This document shows positions 1-6,839 of a stretch of DNA of 64,000 bases, one piece after another. Both the position numbers and the translations under genes were made by a program. Numbering within the stretch: position 1 is the stretch's first letter; each line of letters starts with the position of its first letter. This DNA is from an uncultured Lachnospiraceae bacterium (GTDB taxonomy: Bacteria; Bacillota; Clostridia; Lachnospirales; Lachnospiraceae): assembly GCA_910585005.1 (NCBI GenBank), contig CAJUCN010000002.1:1-64000 (forward strand). The letters are read 5' to 3'. The notes below the pieces were generated by a model that did not search any database, was not told where the DNA came from, and saw nothing but the letters and a program-made list of their open reading frames with translations.

Positions 1-36
1 ACGGAGCCATTGCTCCAGTAGTGATTATTCATCTAC

Positions 37-51
37 TTTTGCAACAGCCCC
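37..51 (-). mobile_element. Possible insertion-sequence terminal repeat
   Basis: Read on the minus strand, these bases are GGGGCTGTTGCAAAA, which resembles the terminal inverted repeats of IS6/IS26-like elements (GG-N-NCTGTTGCAAA). If real, the element lies to the left of the window and this is its right end. No transposase is visible here, and no target duplication can be checked. Resemblance only. Confidence 0.25.
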
Positions 52-78
52 TTTTGCTGTAAATCTCAATATATTCTA

Positions 79-98
79 TAAAGCCGCAGGCGGCCTTT
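79..98 (-). terminator. Weak terminator after the diguanylate cyclase gene
   Basis: A short GC-rich inverted repeat (GCCG-CAGG-CGGC) lies immediately after the leftward stop codon and is followed on the minus strand by an AT-rich stretch. The stem is short and has a bulge. Confidence 0.35.
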
Positions 99-1985
99 TC
101 ACAGGATCTTCTCCTGCATCATCTTATATTGCTTCTTTTGAACATACATCCTCTTATCTGCAAGCTGCATACACGACATCAAGGACAAATCCTCCTCATC
201 ACTGATACAGCAGATCCCAAAACTTGCACGGAAAGGATAGGGCTTAGGGGTACGCTCCTCTTCTTCCCTCATGGCACGGATAAACTGCTCCGCAAACTCC
301 AATTCCCGCTTCCGTTCATCTGCGTAGAGAAGAACAAAATACTCATCCCCGCCTACTCTGGCGCAGACTTCGTCCTCCCCCATCAATTCTTCCAAGATCT
401 TCGCAAGTCTGCAAAGGGCTTCATCCCCTTCTGAATGTCCAAAATTATCATTAATGTATTTCAGGCCGTTCATATCTATACTCACAATACTAAGGAATTT
501 TTTCTCCTCCTGATAACGGTCATGAAGGCTCCGAAGATGCTTTTCAAACCCCCGGCGGTTATAGATCCCCGTCAGGGCATCTTTATGATACAGTGTTTTG
601 ATCTGCTCTAAGGAAGACACCTCCCGGTGCATTGCCGCTTCCTCGATCACATTGGCAAGCCCCAGCAGATAGGTCTGCACGAAAACATCCGGCCACTCCC
701 CGTCCTCAAACATCAGCACCATATATCCATAACATTTATTTTTATAATGCACTGGAAATACATGGTATCCCTGGGGCGGCTCCTTTTTCAGAATCTCCTC
801 TGGCAGGATCTCTTCTCGGTCAAACTCTTTCTCAAAAACAATCCCTTTTCGATCCTTCCCATAGATTCTTTTTAGCATAATTTTTCTGGTATAGGAATTA
901 TCCGTTTCTGCCTTTTCAAATTCCTTTTCTTCCTGATTGCAGATACACAAATAAGCTTTACTGCATTTAATATTGACCAGATACTTTTCTGCAACACGAA
1001 GATATTCCTCTTCCTCAAAAGCATCCTGATATTCCGTAGTCATATAGACGGATTGCTTCACATGATCCTCCTGTACATAGATCTTATGCAGAAAATAAGA
1101 GGCGTCAAATTCCGCTGTTTCACTTCCACACCCACAGCTCTCCCTAAGCTGAAGCTTCGGTTTTAACCACTCCACCCGCTCCTGAGGCCTGCTGCAACAT
1201 ACATTGTCGATCATTTCAACAGCCTTTCTGCCCATGGCCTCAAAAGGAGCGCTGATGCTGGTGACGGAAGGCTGATACCGGCGGGCCTCCAGAATATCAT
1301 CATACCCGGACACACACACCTCATCCGGAACACGCACCCCCCGTTTTTTCAACTCATTGCACACGGACAATGCCATATAGTCATTGGAACAGATAATGGC
1401 CTGGGGGTAAGTTTCCCTTCCCTCCATAAACCAATCCACCGCTTGTTTCCCTCGCGTCCTCCAATAATCCCCCTCAAAGATCATGTGCTCCGTAACCGGA
1501 ATCTTTTCCTCCTCCATCACTGTAAGGAACCAACGATATCTTTTTTGTGCATCCTCACTCCTCATATCCCCAGTCATAAAACAGATATCACGAAATCCGT
1601 GATGCCTGATAAAATGCCTGGTCATATCCGCTATGGCTTCCCCGTCCTCCACCAGGACGTTATAAAACCCGTCTTTAGAATCCCGGAGATAGACCACCGG
1701 ACACTTGGCATGTTTTTTCAAAAGTCCATACAGCTCATTTGCCATTCCATCAATATCAAACGTATCCTCCGCCACCATGATCCCATCCAGCTTCGATAAA
1801 TCGGGAATCCTGATAACACTTTTTTCCCCTTCGGCATAAAGCACATTGTCGCCGTACGAGCCAAAATTACAGAATACAAACACATCATAATCAAGCTCCT
1901 TCGCTCTTGCAAAAATAGACTTGAGAATGACTTCCTGATATTCTGACTCCACTTCCCCCATAAAAATACCAATCTTCCTTCTCAT
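99..1985 (-). CDS. Soluble diguanylate cyclase with LacI-type ligand-binding domain
   Basis: The 628-residue protein joins a periplasmic-binding-protein-like type I domain (about residues 1-290, as in LacI/PurR effector domains) to an undefined middle region (about 300-450) and a C-terminal GGDEF domain (about 460-628). The GGDEF part keeps DALTGIYNRRGF, the metal-binding DMNGLKYIND segment and an ARVGGDEY active-site loop, so cyclase activity is plausible. GEDE stands where an RxxD inhibitory site would be. There is no signal peptide, membrane segment or N-terminal helix-turn-helix, so it probably senses a small intracellular ligand and makes c-di-GMP. The ATG at 1985 is chosen because AGGAGG precedes it; a longer frame to 2072 has no such support. 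It is the last gene after the DUF2975 and XRE genes. Confidence 0.8.
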   Translation of the reverse strand: MRRKIGIFMGEVESEYQEVILKSIFARAKELDYDVFVFCNFGSYGDNVLYAEGEKSVIRIPDLSKLDGIMVAEDTFDIDGMANELYGLLKKHAKCPVVYLRDSKDGFYNVLVEDGEAIADMTRHFIRHHGFRDICFMTGDMRSEDAQKRYRWFLTVMEEEKIPVTEHMIFEGDYWRTRGKQAVDWFMEGRETYPQAIICSNDYMALSVCNELKKRGVRVPDEVCVSGYDDILEARRYQPSVTSISAPFEAMGRKAVEMIDNVCCSRPQERVEWLKPKLQLRESCGCGSETAEFDASYFLHKIYVQEDHVKQSVYMTTEYQDAFEEEEYLRVAEKYLVNIKCSKAYLCICNQEEKEFEKAETDNSYTRKIMLKRIYGKDRKGIVFEKEFDREEILPEEILKKEPPQGYHVFPVHYKNKCYGYMVLMFEDGEWPDVFVQTYLLGLANVIEEAAMHREVSSLEQIKTLYHKDALTGIYNRRGFEKHLRSLHDRYQEEKKFLSIVSIDMNGLKYINDNFGHSEGDEALCRLAKILEELMGEDEVCARVGGDEYFVLLYADERKRELEFAEQFIRAMREEEERTPKPYPFRASFGICCISDEEDLSLMSCMQLADKRMYVQKKQYKMMQEKIL

Positions 1986-2022
1986 CCATTCATCCTCCTG
2001 TTGTCTTACAGGCAGATGTCCC

Positions 2023-2229
2023 TTACTCTCTCCGGAATTCCAACAAGTCTCCCGGCTGACAGTCCAGCACATCGCAAATGGCGTTCAAAGTAGAAAACCG
2101 GATCGCGCTGACCTTCCCTGTCTTAATGTTAGAAAGGTTTACATTGGCAATCCCTACCTTATCTGCCAGTTCATTTAGGGAAATCTTTCTGTCTGCCATC
2201 ATTCTATCTAATCTTAAAATAATTGCCAT
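2023..2229 (-). CDS. Small XRE/Cro-type transcriptional regulator
   Basis: This 68-residue protein is essentially one helix-turn-helix domain. The segment ISLNELADKVGIANVNLSNI is a typical HTH_3 positioning and recognition helix pair, and the end CDVLDCQPGDLLEF is the usual C-terminal helix of the YozG-like family. It is probably a DNA-binding repressor or activator of its own operon. It follows a DUF2975 membrane protein by about 30 bp, an arrangement frequent in Firmicutes, where the two genes travel as a pair. It precedes the diguanylate cyclase by 37 bp. AAGGAG lies 11 nt before the ATG. Confidence 0.85.
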   Translation of the reverse strand: MAIILRLDRMMADRKISLNELADKVGIANVNLSNIKTGKVSAIRFSTLNAICDVLDCQPGDLLEFRRE

Positions 2230-2260
2230 ATTGATATCTGCTCCTTTCCAAAATCCTCAA

Positions 2261-2809
2261 CTATAATGTTTCATCTGACTGCCGCTGAAGCTCACAGCCA
2301 TATTCAAAGATCTGAAACACACACCACAGTGAAAATCCAACAACCGCCCCAATCAAAAGACTGCTCCGCAGGCTCAGCATTGTAATAAGCACGAAAACCA
2401 CTTTCAGACTTTTTACAATTTCCGGGCGGAATGGAGAATAGCTTTCCTTAATATCCTTAAACACTTTCCCCATGAAATGTGACACAATGGAAAAGCAAAT
2501 TAAAACAATCCCTGTCACAATCATATACACCCCTAAGGTCAGGGAAGCAGATTCCACATGAGCCAAATCCAACGCCTGATCCAAAAACCGGCCGGTATTG
2601 ACATAAAGCTCCTCTGCCGCCACCTCACCTGTTTCCACCGCCTCTGCCAATACCTGATCCAGATAACCTTTCGCCCCAATAAATCCGCACCCGCACACAA
2701 TCGTAATCACCGACATGGTAATGCAGAATATTTTCATAATCTTCACAAGGATAAAAGCCACATTACTGCTCTTTTGAATTTTTTGGATCTTTGCATTATT
2801 CTCTCTCAT
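2261..2809 (-). CDS. DUF2975 family membrane protein
   Basis: The 182-residue protein has four predicted membrane segments (about 24-48, 92-114, 130-148 and 152-170) and short charged loops, matching DUF2975. The loop between the first and second helices (about residues 50-90) is acidic. The molecular function of the family is unknown; it is characteristically encoded with a small XRE regulator, as here, and may sense an envelope signal or sequester the regulator (inference). It is first in a three-gene leftward operon with a consensus promoter at 2853-2881 and AGGGAAAATT in front of the ATG. Confidence 0.8.
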   Translation of the reverse strand: MRENNAKIQKIQKSSNVAFILVKIMKIFCITMSVITIVCGCGFIGAKGYLDQVLAEAVETGEVAAEELYVNTGRFLDQALDLAHVESASLTLGVYMIVTGIVLICFSIVSHFMGKVFKDIKESYSPFRPEIVKSLKVVFVLITMLSLRSSLLIGAVVGFSLWCVFQIFEYGCELQRQSDETL

Positions 2810-2852
2810 AATTTTCCCTCATTTCTTTGAATTGTTAAGTTGATATGAGGAA

Positions 2853-2881
2853 AGTATAATATGGCAAATTATGTTTGTCAA
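2853..2881 (-). promoter_or_regulatory. Sigma-A promoter of the DUF2975-XRE-GGDEF operon
   Basis: On the minus strand TTGACA (2881-2876) is separated by 17 bp from TATACT (2858-2853), about 45 bp before the DUF2975 start codon. This is a near-perfect vegetative promoter. Confidence 0.8.
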
Positions 2882-2888
2882 TATATTT

Positions 2889-2905
2889 TTAACGTTTATC
2901 GTTAA
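2889..2905. promoter_or_regulatory. Inverted repeat just upstream of the promoter, possible operator
   Basis: TTAACG and CGTTAA form perfect 6-bp arms around a 5-bp centre (TTTAT), ending 8 bp upstream of the -35 box of the DUF2975 operon. It could be the site of the small XRE regulator. The rest of the 354-bp gap at 2810-3163 is AT-rich and shows no gene, only this repeat and the two divergent promoters. Confidence 0.35.
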
Positions 2906-3072
2906 TTATTTAATTTTATATGTTGCAGTAATTCTCCTTTCCCATTTCATTTCCCACTTCTGTCCATACATTCTCTTTTTAGCAGCCAAAACCCATTCCA
3001 GACACTCTAAAACAACATATCTTTTCCCTAATAACAGAATAACTGTACAAAAAAGGATTTGCAAGTGCAATA

Positions 3073-3101
3073 TTGTGAAAATAGTCAATTTCTGCTATAC
3101 T
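3073..3101 (+). promoter_or_regulatory. Promoter of pflA
   Basis: TTGTGA (3073-3078), a 17-bp spacer and TATACT (3096-3101) with an extended -10 TGC just upstream. It lies 62 bp before the pflA start codon. Confidence 0.7.
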
Positions 3102-3163
3102 GTATTTTGTTAAGGGAAACCCCAGGATAACCATATGATTTTAGGCAGGAAAGGAGACTGCAT

Positions 3164-3916
3164 ATGCAAGGCAGAATACATTCATTAGAAAGCTTCGGCA
3201 CAGTAGACGGCCCCGGCACCCGGTTTGTTGTATTTGTCCAGGGCTGCCCCATGCGATGTGCTTATTGCCATAATCCGGACACATGGCCGCTAACAGGCGG
3301 AACCATGATGGAACCGGAAGAAATTTACGAACAATACAAGCGGAACGAAAGTTTTTACACAAAAGGCGGTATCACGGTAACTGGCGGGGAACCCCTGATG
3401 CAGGTGGATTTTTTGATCGATCTTTTTACCATTGCCAAAAAAGACCACGTCCACACCTGTATCGATTCCTCCGGAATTGCCTTTAAAACCGACAATAAGC
3501 CTTTTATCGAAAAGCTGGATCAGTTGATGAAATTAACCGATCTGGTCATGTTGGATATTAAACATATCGACCCGGAAAAACATAAAGAATTGACACAGCA
3601 GCCTAACGACGGCATCCTTGCTTTTGCTTCTTATCTAAATGACCGGGGTGTAGATATGTGGATCCGCCATGTGGTTGTCCCTGGCATTACCGACGATGAA
3701 AAATATTTATATGAATTGGGTTATTTTATCGGCCAATTTTCCAATTTGAAGGCTCTGGATGTACTTCCTTATCACACCATGGGCGAAACAAAATACCAAA
3801 AGCTGGGAATTCCTTATAAATTGAAAGGTGTTCCCGCCATGGATAAGGAAAAGGTCATCGAAAAGAAAGAAGTCATTCTAAGTGGAATCCGTAAGCGGCG
3901 GGAAGAAATTTCATAA
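3164..3916 (+). CDS. pflA: Pyruvate formate-lyase activating enzyme (radical SAM)
   Basis: The 250-residue protein is the length of PflA (about 246 in E. coli). It carries the radical-SAM cluster motif CPMRCAYC near residue 29-36, the GGITVTGGEPLMQ segment that binds the SAM amino group, and the N-terminal SLESFGTVDGPGTRFVVF typical of PflA. It uses a [4Fe-4S] cluster and SAM to install the glycyl radical on pyruvate formate-lyase in anaerobic metabolism. No pflB is adjacent, although the two genes are often linked; its partner must lie elsewhere. AAAGGAG precedes the ATG. A ferredoxin gene follows 112 bp downstream with its own probable promoter. Confidence 0.93.
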   Translation: MQGRIHSLESFGTVDGPGTRFVVFVQGCPMRCAYCHNPDTWPLTGGTMMEPEEIYEQYKRNESFYTKGGITVTGGEPLMQVDFLIDLFTIAKKDHVHTCIDSSGIAFKTDNKPFIEKLDQLMKLTDLVMLDIKHIDPEKHKELTQQPNDGILAFASYLNDRGVDMWIRHVVVPGITDDEKYLYELGYFIGQFSNLKALDVLPYHTMGETKYQKLGIPYKLKGVPAMDKEKVIEKKEVILSGIRKRREEIS

Positions 3917-3932
3917 ATATTTTAGACAGGTT

Positions 3933-3994
3933 TTGCTTGTATTCCCTATGCTTTTATATTAAAATAAATTGTGAGATTGATATTAAAATATCAA
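3933..3994 (+). promoter_or_regulatory. Probable ferredoxin promoter and palindrome in its leader
   Basis: TTGCTT (3933-3938), a 16-bp spacer and TATATT (3955-3960) form a plausible promoter. Just downstream of the expected start site, TTGATATT (3977-3984) and AATATCAA (3987-3994) form a perfect 8-bp inverted repeat with a 2-bp centre. It may be an operator or a 5' stabilising hairpin. Confidence 0.45.
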
Positions 3995-4028
3995 TACTGG
4001 CGTAGATATAATTAAGGAGGATATGATC

Positions 4029-4199
4029 ATGGCATACGTTATTAGCGACGCTTGTATTTCTTGTGGCGCTTGCGCTGGACAGTGTCCTGTAGGCGCTATC
4101 TCTGAGGGCGATGGAAAGTTTGAAATCAATCCTGATACCTGCATTAGCTGCGGTTCTTGTGCCGGTGGCTGCCCTGTAGGTGCTATCTCTGAGGAATAA
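4029..4199 (+). CDS. 2[4Fe-4S] clostridial-type ferredoxin
   Basis: This short gene encodes 56 residues. Two near-identical halves each contain CISCGxCAxxCPVGAIS, i.e. two C-x2-C-x2-C-x3-C-P motifs, giving two [4Fe-4S] clusters. Length and spacing match clostridial ferredoxins, low-potential electron carriers for pyruvate:ferredoxin oxidoreductase, hydrogenase and similar enzymes. AAGGAGG at 4014-4020 sits 8 nt before the ATG, an ideal ribosome binding site for a highly expressed gene. The two halves reflect the ancient internal duplication of the family. A strong terminator follows the stop codon immediately. Confidence 0.95.
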   Translation: MAYVISDACISCGACAGQCPVGAISEGDGKFEINPDTCISCGSCAGGCPVGAISEE

Positions 4200-4207
4200 T
4201 CAAGATT

Positions 4208-4241
4208 AAAAGCGTTCAGTCATGTGATTGAACGCTTTTTT
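4208..4241. terminator. Bidirectional terminator between ferredoxin and the MerR-like gene
   Basis: Perfect 11-bp arms (4208-4218 and 4229-4239) with a 10-nt loop, A-rich on the left and T-rich on the right, so it can work on both strands. The stop codon of the convergent MerR-like gene falls inside the loop. Confidence 0.85.
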
Positions 4242-4909
4242 CCTGTAAACCCATTTTTCAAAAATTTCCCCTCAAACACCTTCTTCACTTTAGGGATCCC
4301 TTCCTTCTTAGCGCTTCTTGCACGCAAAAGCTCATCAATCTGTTTAAAATGTTCCTCTTCCCTCATCACACGCTCTTTTTCTCTTGTCTCTTCCCGCTCT
4401 TCCTGGAGCCGGAACTGATAATCAAGTTCTTTCAAAATGCTGTCTTTCATATCCCGGTATATCTCCTGGTTATTGCTTTGTACCGCTTCTGAGATCATTT
4501 CCCTAAGAAGCTGCTGTAAGCGCAGGCTTTTTTGTTCCCTGGACTCCTCACGGACAGGAAAATTTTTTTCCGTAACGGGAAGAAATTCTCCTTTTTTGAC
4601 CATCACCACATGGCGCCCTTCCATCCCCTCTTTTTCCGTAAGATTTCCATGCTCAAGAATATCTACCTGTTCACTTAGACCACCGCTTTTTAAAATATTT
4701 TTGATCCCCTTAAGTTGTATTCCCTTTTCTTTCAACTCTTTAATTCTTCTAAACTGCCCCAGATCTTCCTCCGTATAAAAGCGATGCCCCATCTCGTTAC
4801 GTTTTACCGGAAGTTCTAACTCTTCTTCCCAATACCTGAGCACATGTGCCTCTACCTTCACTTGTTTCGCTGCATCTGAGATCATGTAAATCTTTTCCGC
4901 CTGTTTCAT
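4220..4909 (-). CDS. MerR-like DNA-binding protein with coiled-coil tail
   Basis: The 229-residue protein begins with a MerR-type winged helix (about residues 6-75): MISDAAKQVKVEAHVLRYWE is the HTH, and GHRFYTEEDLGQFRRI the wing. The rest is highly charged and predicted to form helices or a coiled coil (about 125-200), ending in a basic tail. There are no Cys or other obvious effector-binding residues, so it is not a metal sensor of the classical type. RacA-like chromosome-binding proteins share this layout, but that is only a structural comparison. The ATG at 4909 is chosen because AGGTG precedes it; a longer frame to 4957 would run through the dnaB terminator. Confidence 0.75.
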   Translation of the reverse strand: MKQAEKIYMISDAAKQVKVEAHVLRYWEEELELPVKRNEMGHRFYTEEDLGQFRRIKELKEKGIQLKGIKNILKSGGLSEQVDILEHGNLTEKEGMEGRHVVMVKKGEFLPVTEKNFPVREESREQKSLRLQQLLREMISEAVQSNNQEIYRDMKDSILKELDYQFRLQEEREETREKERVMREEEHFKQIDELLRARSAKKEGIPKVKKVFEGKFLKNGFTGKKRSIT

Positions 4910-4937
4910 TTTCACCTCTCCTTTCTTTTTCAAAACA

Positions 4938-4971
4938 AAAGAGGACACTCCCTGCACGGCTTGTCCTCTTT
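4938..4971 (-). terminator. Terminator of the gdpP-rplI-dnaB operon
   Basis: Arms AAAGAGGACA (4938-4947) and TGTCCTCTTT (4962-4971) form a 10-bp stem. On the minus strand it is followed by a T-rich run, just after the dnaB stop codon. Confidence 0.75.
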
Positions 4972-4992
4972 CGTAGTTTTCCTGTTATTCAG

Positions 4993-6330
4993 TTATCTTT
5001 GAAGGTTTGCAAACTTGGTATAATCCGGCATCCATACCAGTTCCACGGTTCCGATCGGACCATTCCTTTGTTTCGCAATGATAATTTCTGCAATCCCTTT
5101 CCTATCTGTGTCTTTATTGTAATAATCATCTCTGTAAATAAACATTACCACATCCGCATCCTGCTCAATAGCCCCAGACTCACGAAGATCTGAAAGCATA
5201 GGCCGATGGTCTGGCCTTTGTTCCACAGCACGGCTTAGCTGGGATAGCGCGATCACAGGGACATTTAATTCCCTGGCGAGAGCTTTCAGGGATCTGGAGA
5301 TATCAGAAATCTCCTGCTGACGGGAATCAGATCCTCTTCCACTGCCGCTCATAAGCTGTAAATAGTCAATGATGATAATTTTAAGATCATGTTCTAGTTT
5401 ATATTTTCTGCACTTGGAACGCAGTTCCGATATGCTGATTCCAGGCGTATCATCAATGATCAAATTGGATTTTCCAATCACGCCCGCGCTTTCAATCAAT
5501 TTCTCCCACTCTGCATCCGAAAGATTCCCTGTCCGAAGATGCTGGGAATCCACACGGGATTCCAGTGAAAACAACCGGTTCACTAACTGTTCCTTACTCA
5601 TTTCCAGACTAAAGATAGCTACCGTCTGATCCAGCTTAAAAGCCATATATTGGGCGATATTAAGAACAAATGCCGTCTTCCCCATAGAAGGCCTGGCCGC
5701 CACCAGGATTAAATCTGAGGGCTGCATCCCTGCAGTCCGGTAATCCAAATCAATAAAGCCGGTTGCTATTCCTGTTACGTTCCCATTATTCTTGGAGGCC
5801 TTTTCTATTTTGTCCATAGCATTCATGACAATCTGCCTGATGGGTACGAATTCACCGGTGTTCCTTTTTTGAACCAGCTCAAAGACCCGTTTTTCCGTAT
5901 CCTCCAAAATCACTTCCAGGTTTTCTTTTCCAACATAACAGGTATTTGCAATCTCTTCATTTAAACGTATCAACTTGCGAAGAGTAGCTTTTTCCGCCAC
6001 GATATTTGCATAATGCTTAATATTGGCTGATGTGGGCAGCCCAGTGACCAACGCTGCAATGAACTCAAGGCTGCTGGTCTCCGGGGGTACATCCTTCTCC
6101 TTAAGCCTGTCCTGAAGCGTTACCGGATCCACCGGTTTCCCTTCATCATTTAATTCCACCATGGTATCAAATACCACACCATACTGCTTATTATAAAAAT
6201 CATCCCCACAGATAAGTTCCGAGGCAACGGTAATCGCTTCCCTGTCCACGATCATCGCGCCAATCACCGACTGCTCCGCCTCAATACTATGGGGCAACAC
6301 TCTTTTTAAGAGAGCTTCCTCTGCTGCCAT
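4993..6330 (-). CDS. dnaB: Replicative DNA helicase DnaB
   Basis: The 445-residue protein (DnaB is usually 440-470) has the N-terminal helical collar domain (about 10-110) and the RecA-like helicase domain (about 180-445). Walker A is AARPSMGKT (211-219). Walker B is the LKIIIIDYLQLMSG segment, followed by the conserved SRSLKALARELNVPVIALSQL region. DnaB forms the hexamer that unwinds DNA at the replication fork with primase. It is the third gene of gdpP-rplI-dnaB, 30 bp after rplI, a gene order conserved across Firmicutes. No intein or frameshift is seen. Confidence 0.97.
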   Translation of the reverse strand: MAAEEALLKRVLPHSIEAEQSVIGAMIVDREAITVASELICGDDFYNKQYGVVFDTMVELNDEGKPVDPVTLQDRLKEKDVPPETSSLEFIAALVTGLPTSANIKHYANIVAEKATLRKLIRLNEEIANTCYVGKENLEVILEDTEKRVFELVQKRNTGEFVPIRQIVMNAMDKIEKASKNNGNVTGIATGFIDLDYRTAGMQPSDLILVAARPSMGKTAFVLNIAQYMAFKLDQTVAIFSLEMSKEQLVNRLFSLESRVDSQHLRTGNLSDAEWEKLIESAGVIGKSNLIIDDTPGISISELRSKCRKYKLEHDLKIIIIDYLQLMSGSGRGSDSRQQEISDISRSLKALARELNVPVIALSQLSRAVEQRPDHRPMLSDLRESGAIEQDADVVMFIYRDDYYNKDTDRKGIAEIIIAKQRNGPIGTVELVWMPDYTKFANLQR

Positions 6331-6360
6331 TTATCTTTGACCTTTCATTTCCGTCCCACG

Positions 6361-6810
6361 CTATTTCATCTCAGTTACTTTGACTTTCAGTTTTCCCGTC
6401 ACATTGGGATGAAGCTTTACGCCCACTTCATAAACGCCAAAACTTTTGATGGGTTCAGAAAGGATGATCTTCTTTTTGTCAATCTCTTTTCCACACTGTT
6501 CCTTGTAACTCTGGGCAATCTCTTTTGAAGAGACAGAACCAAATGTCCTGCCGCCTTCCCCCGCTTTAATGGATACCACTACCTGATCCTTCTCCATATC
6601 CGCAGCAAAGGCTTTTGCAGCATCAAGGTTTTCTTTTGCCACTTTTTCTTTGTTAGCGTTTTGCAGCTTTAAGTCATTCATATTTTTCCCTGTTGCTTCC
6701 ACACCCAGCTTCTTGGGAAGTACATAGTTTCTGGCATATCCGTCACTAACCTCTATGACATCGCCCTTTTTACCAAGCTTTTTTACATCTTCTAATAAAA
6801 TAACCTTCAT
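6361..6810 (-). CDS. rplI: 50S ribosomal protein L9
   Basis: The 149-residue protein matches bL9 in length. MKVILLEDVKKLGKKGD starts the N-terminal rRNA-binding domain, and GYARNYVLPKKLGVEAT is the family signature. A long charged connecting helix (about 45-80) leads to the C-terminal domain. L9 binds domain V of 23S rRNA near the L1 stalk and helps maintain the reading frame. It lies between gdpP (29 bp upstream) and dnaB. AAGGGG precedes the ATG. Confidence 0.97.
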   Translation of the reverse strand: MKVILLEDVKKLGKKGDVIEVSDGYARNYVLPKKLGVEATGKNMNDLKLQNANKEKVAKENLDAAKAFAADMEKDQVVVSIKAGEGGRTFGSVSSKEIAQSYKEQCGKEIDKKKIILSEPIKSFGVYEVGVKLHPNVTGKLKVKVTEMK

Positions 6811-6839
6811 TCTTATCCCCTTCTTTCGTTCTGTCTGTT

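Noticed and set aside
3977..3994. An FNR/CRP-type box upstream of ferredoxin (TTGAT and ATCAA half sites)
   Set aside because: The half sites are 8 bp apart, not the 4 bp of an FNR box, so only an unspecified palindrome is claimed.
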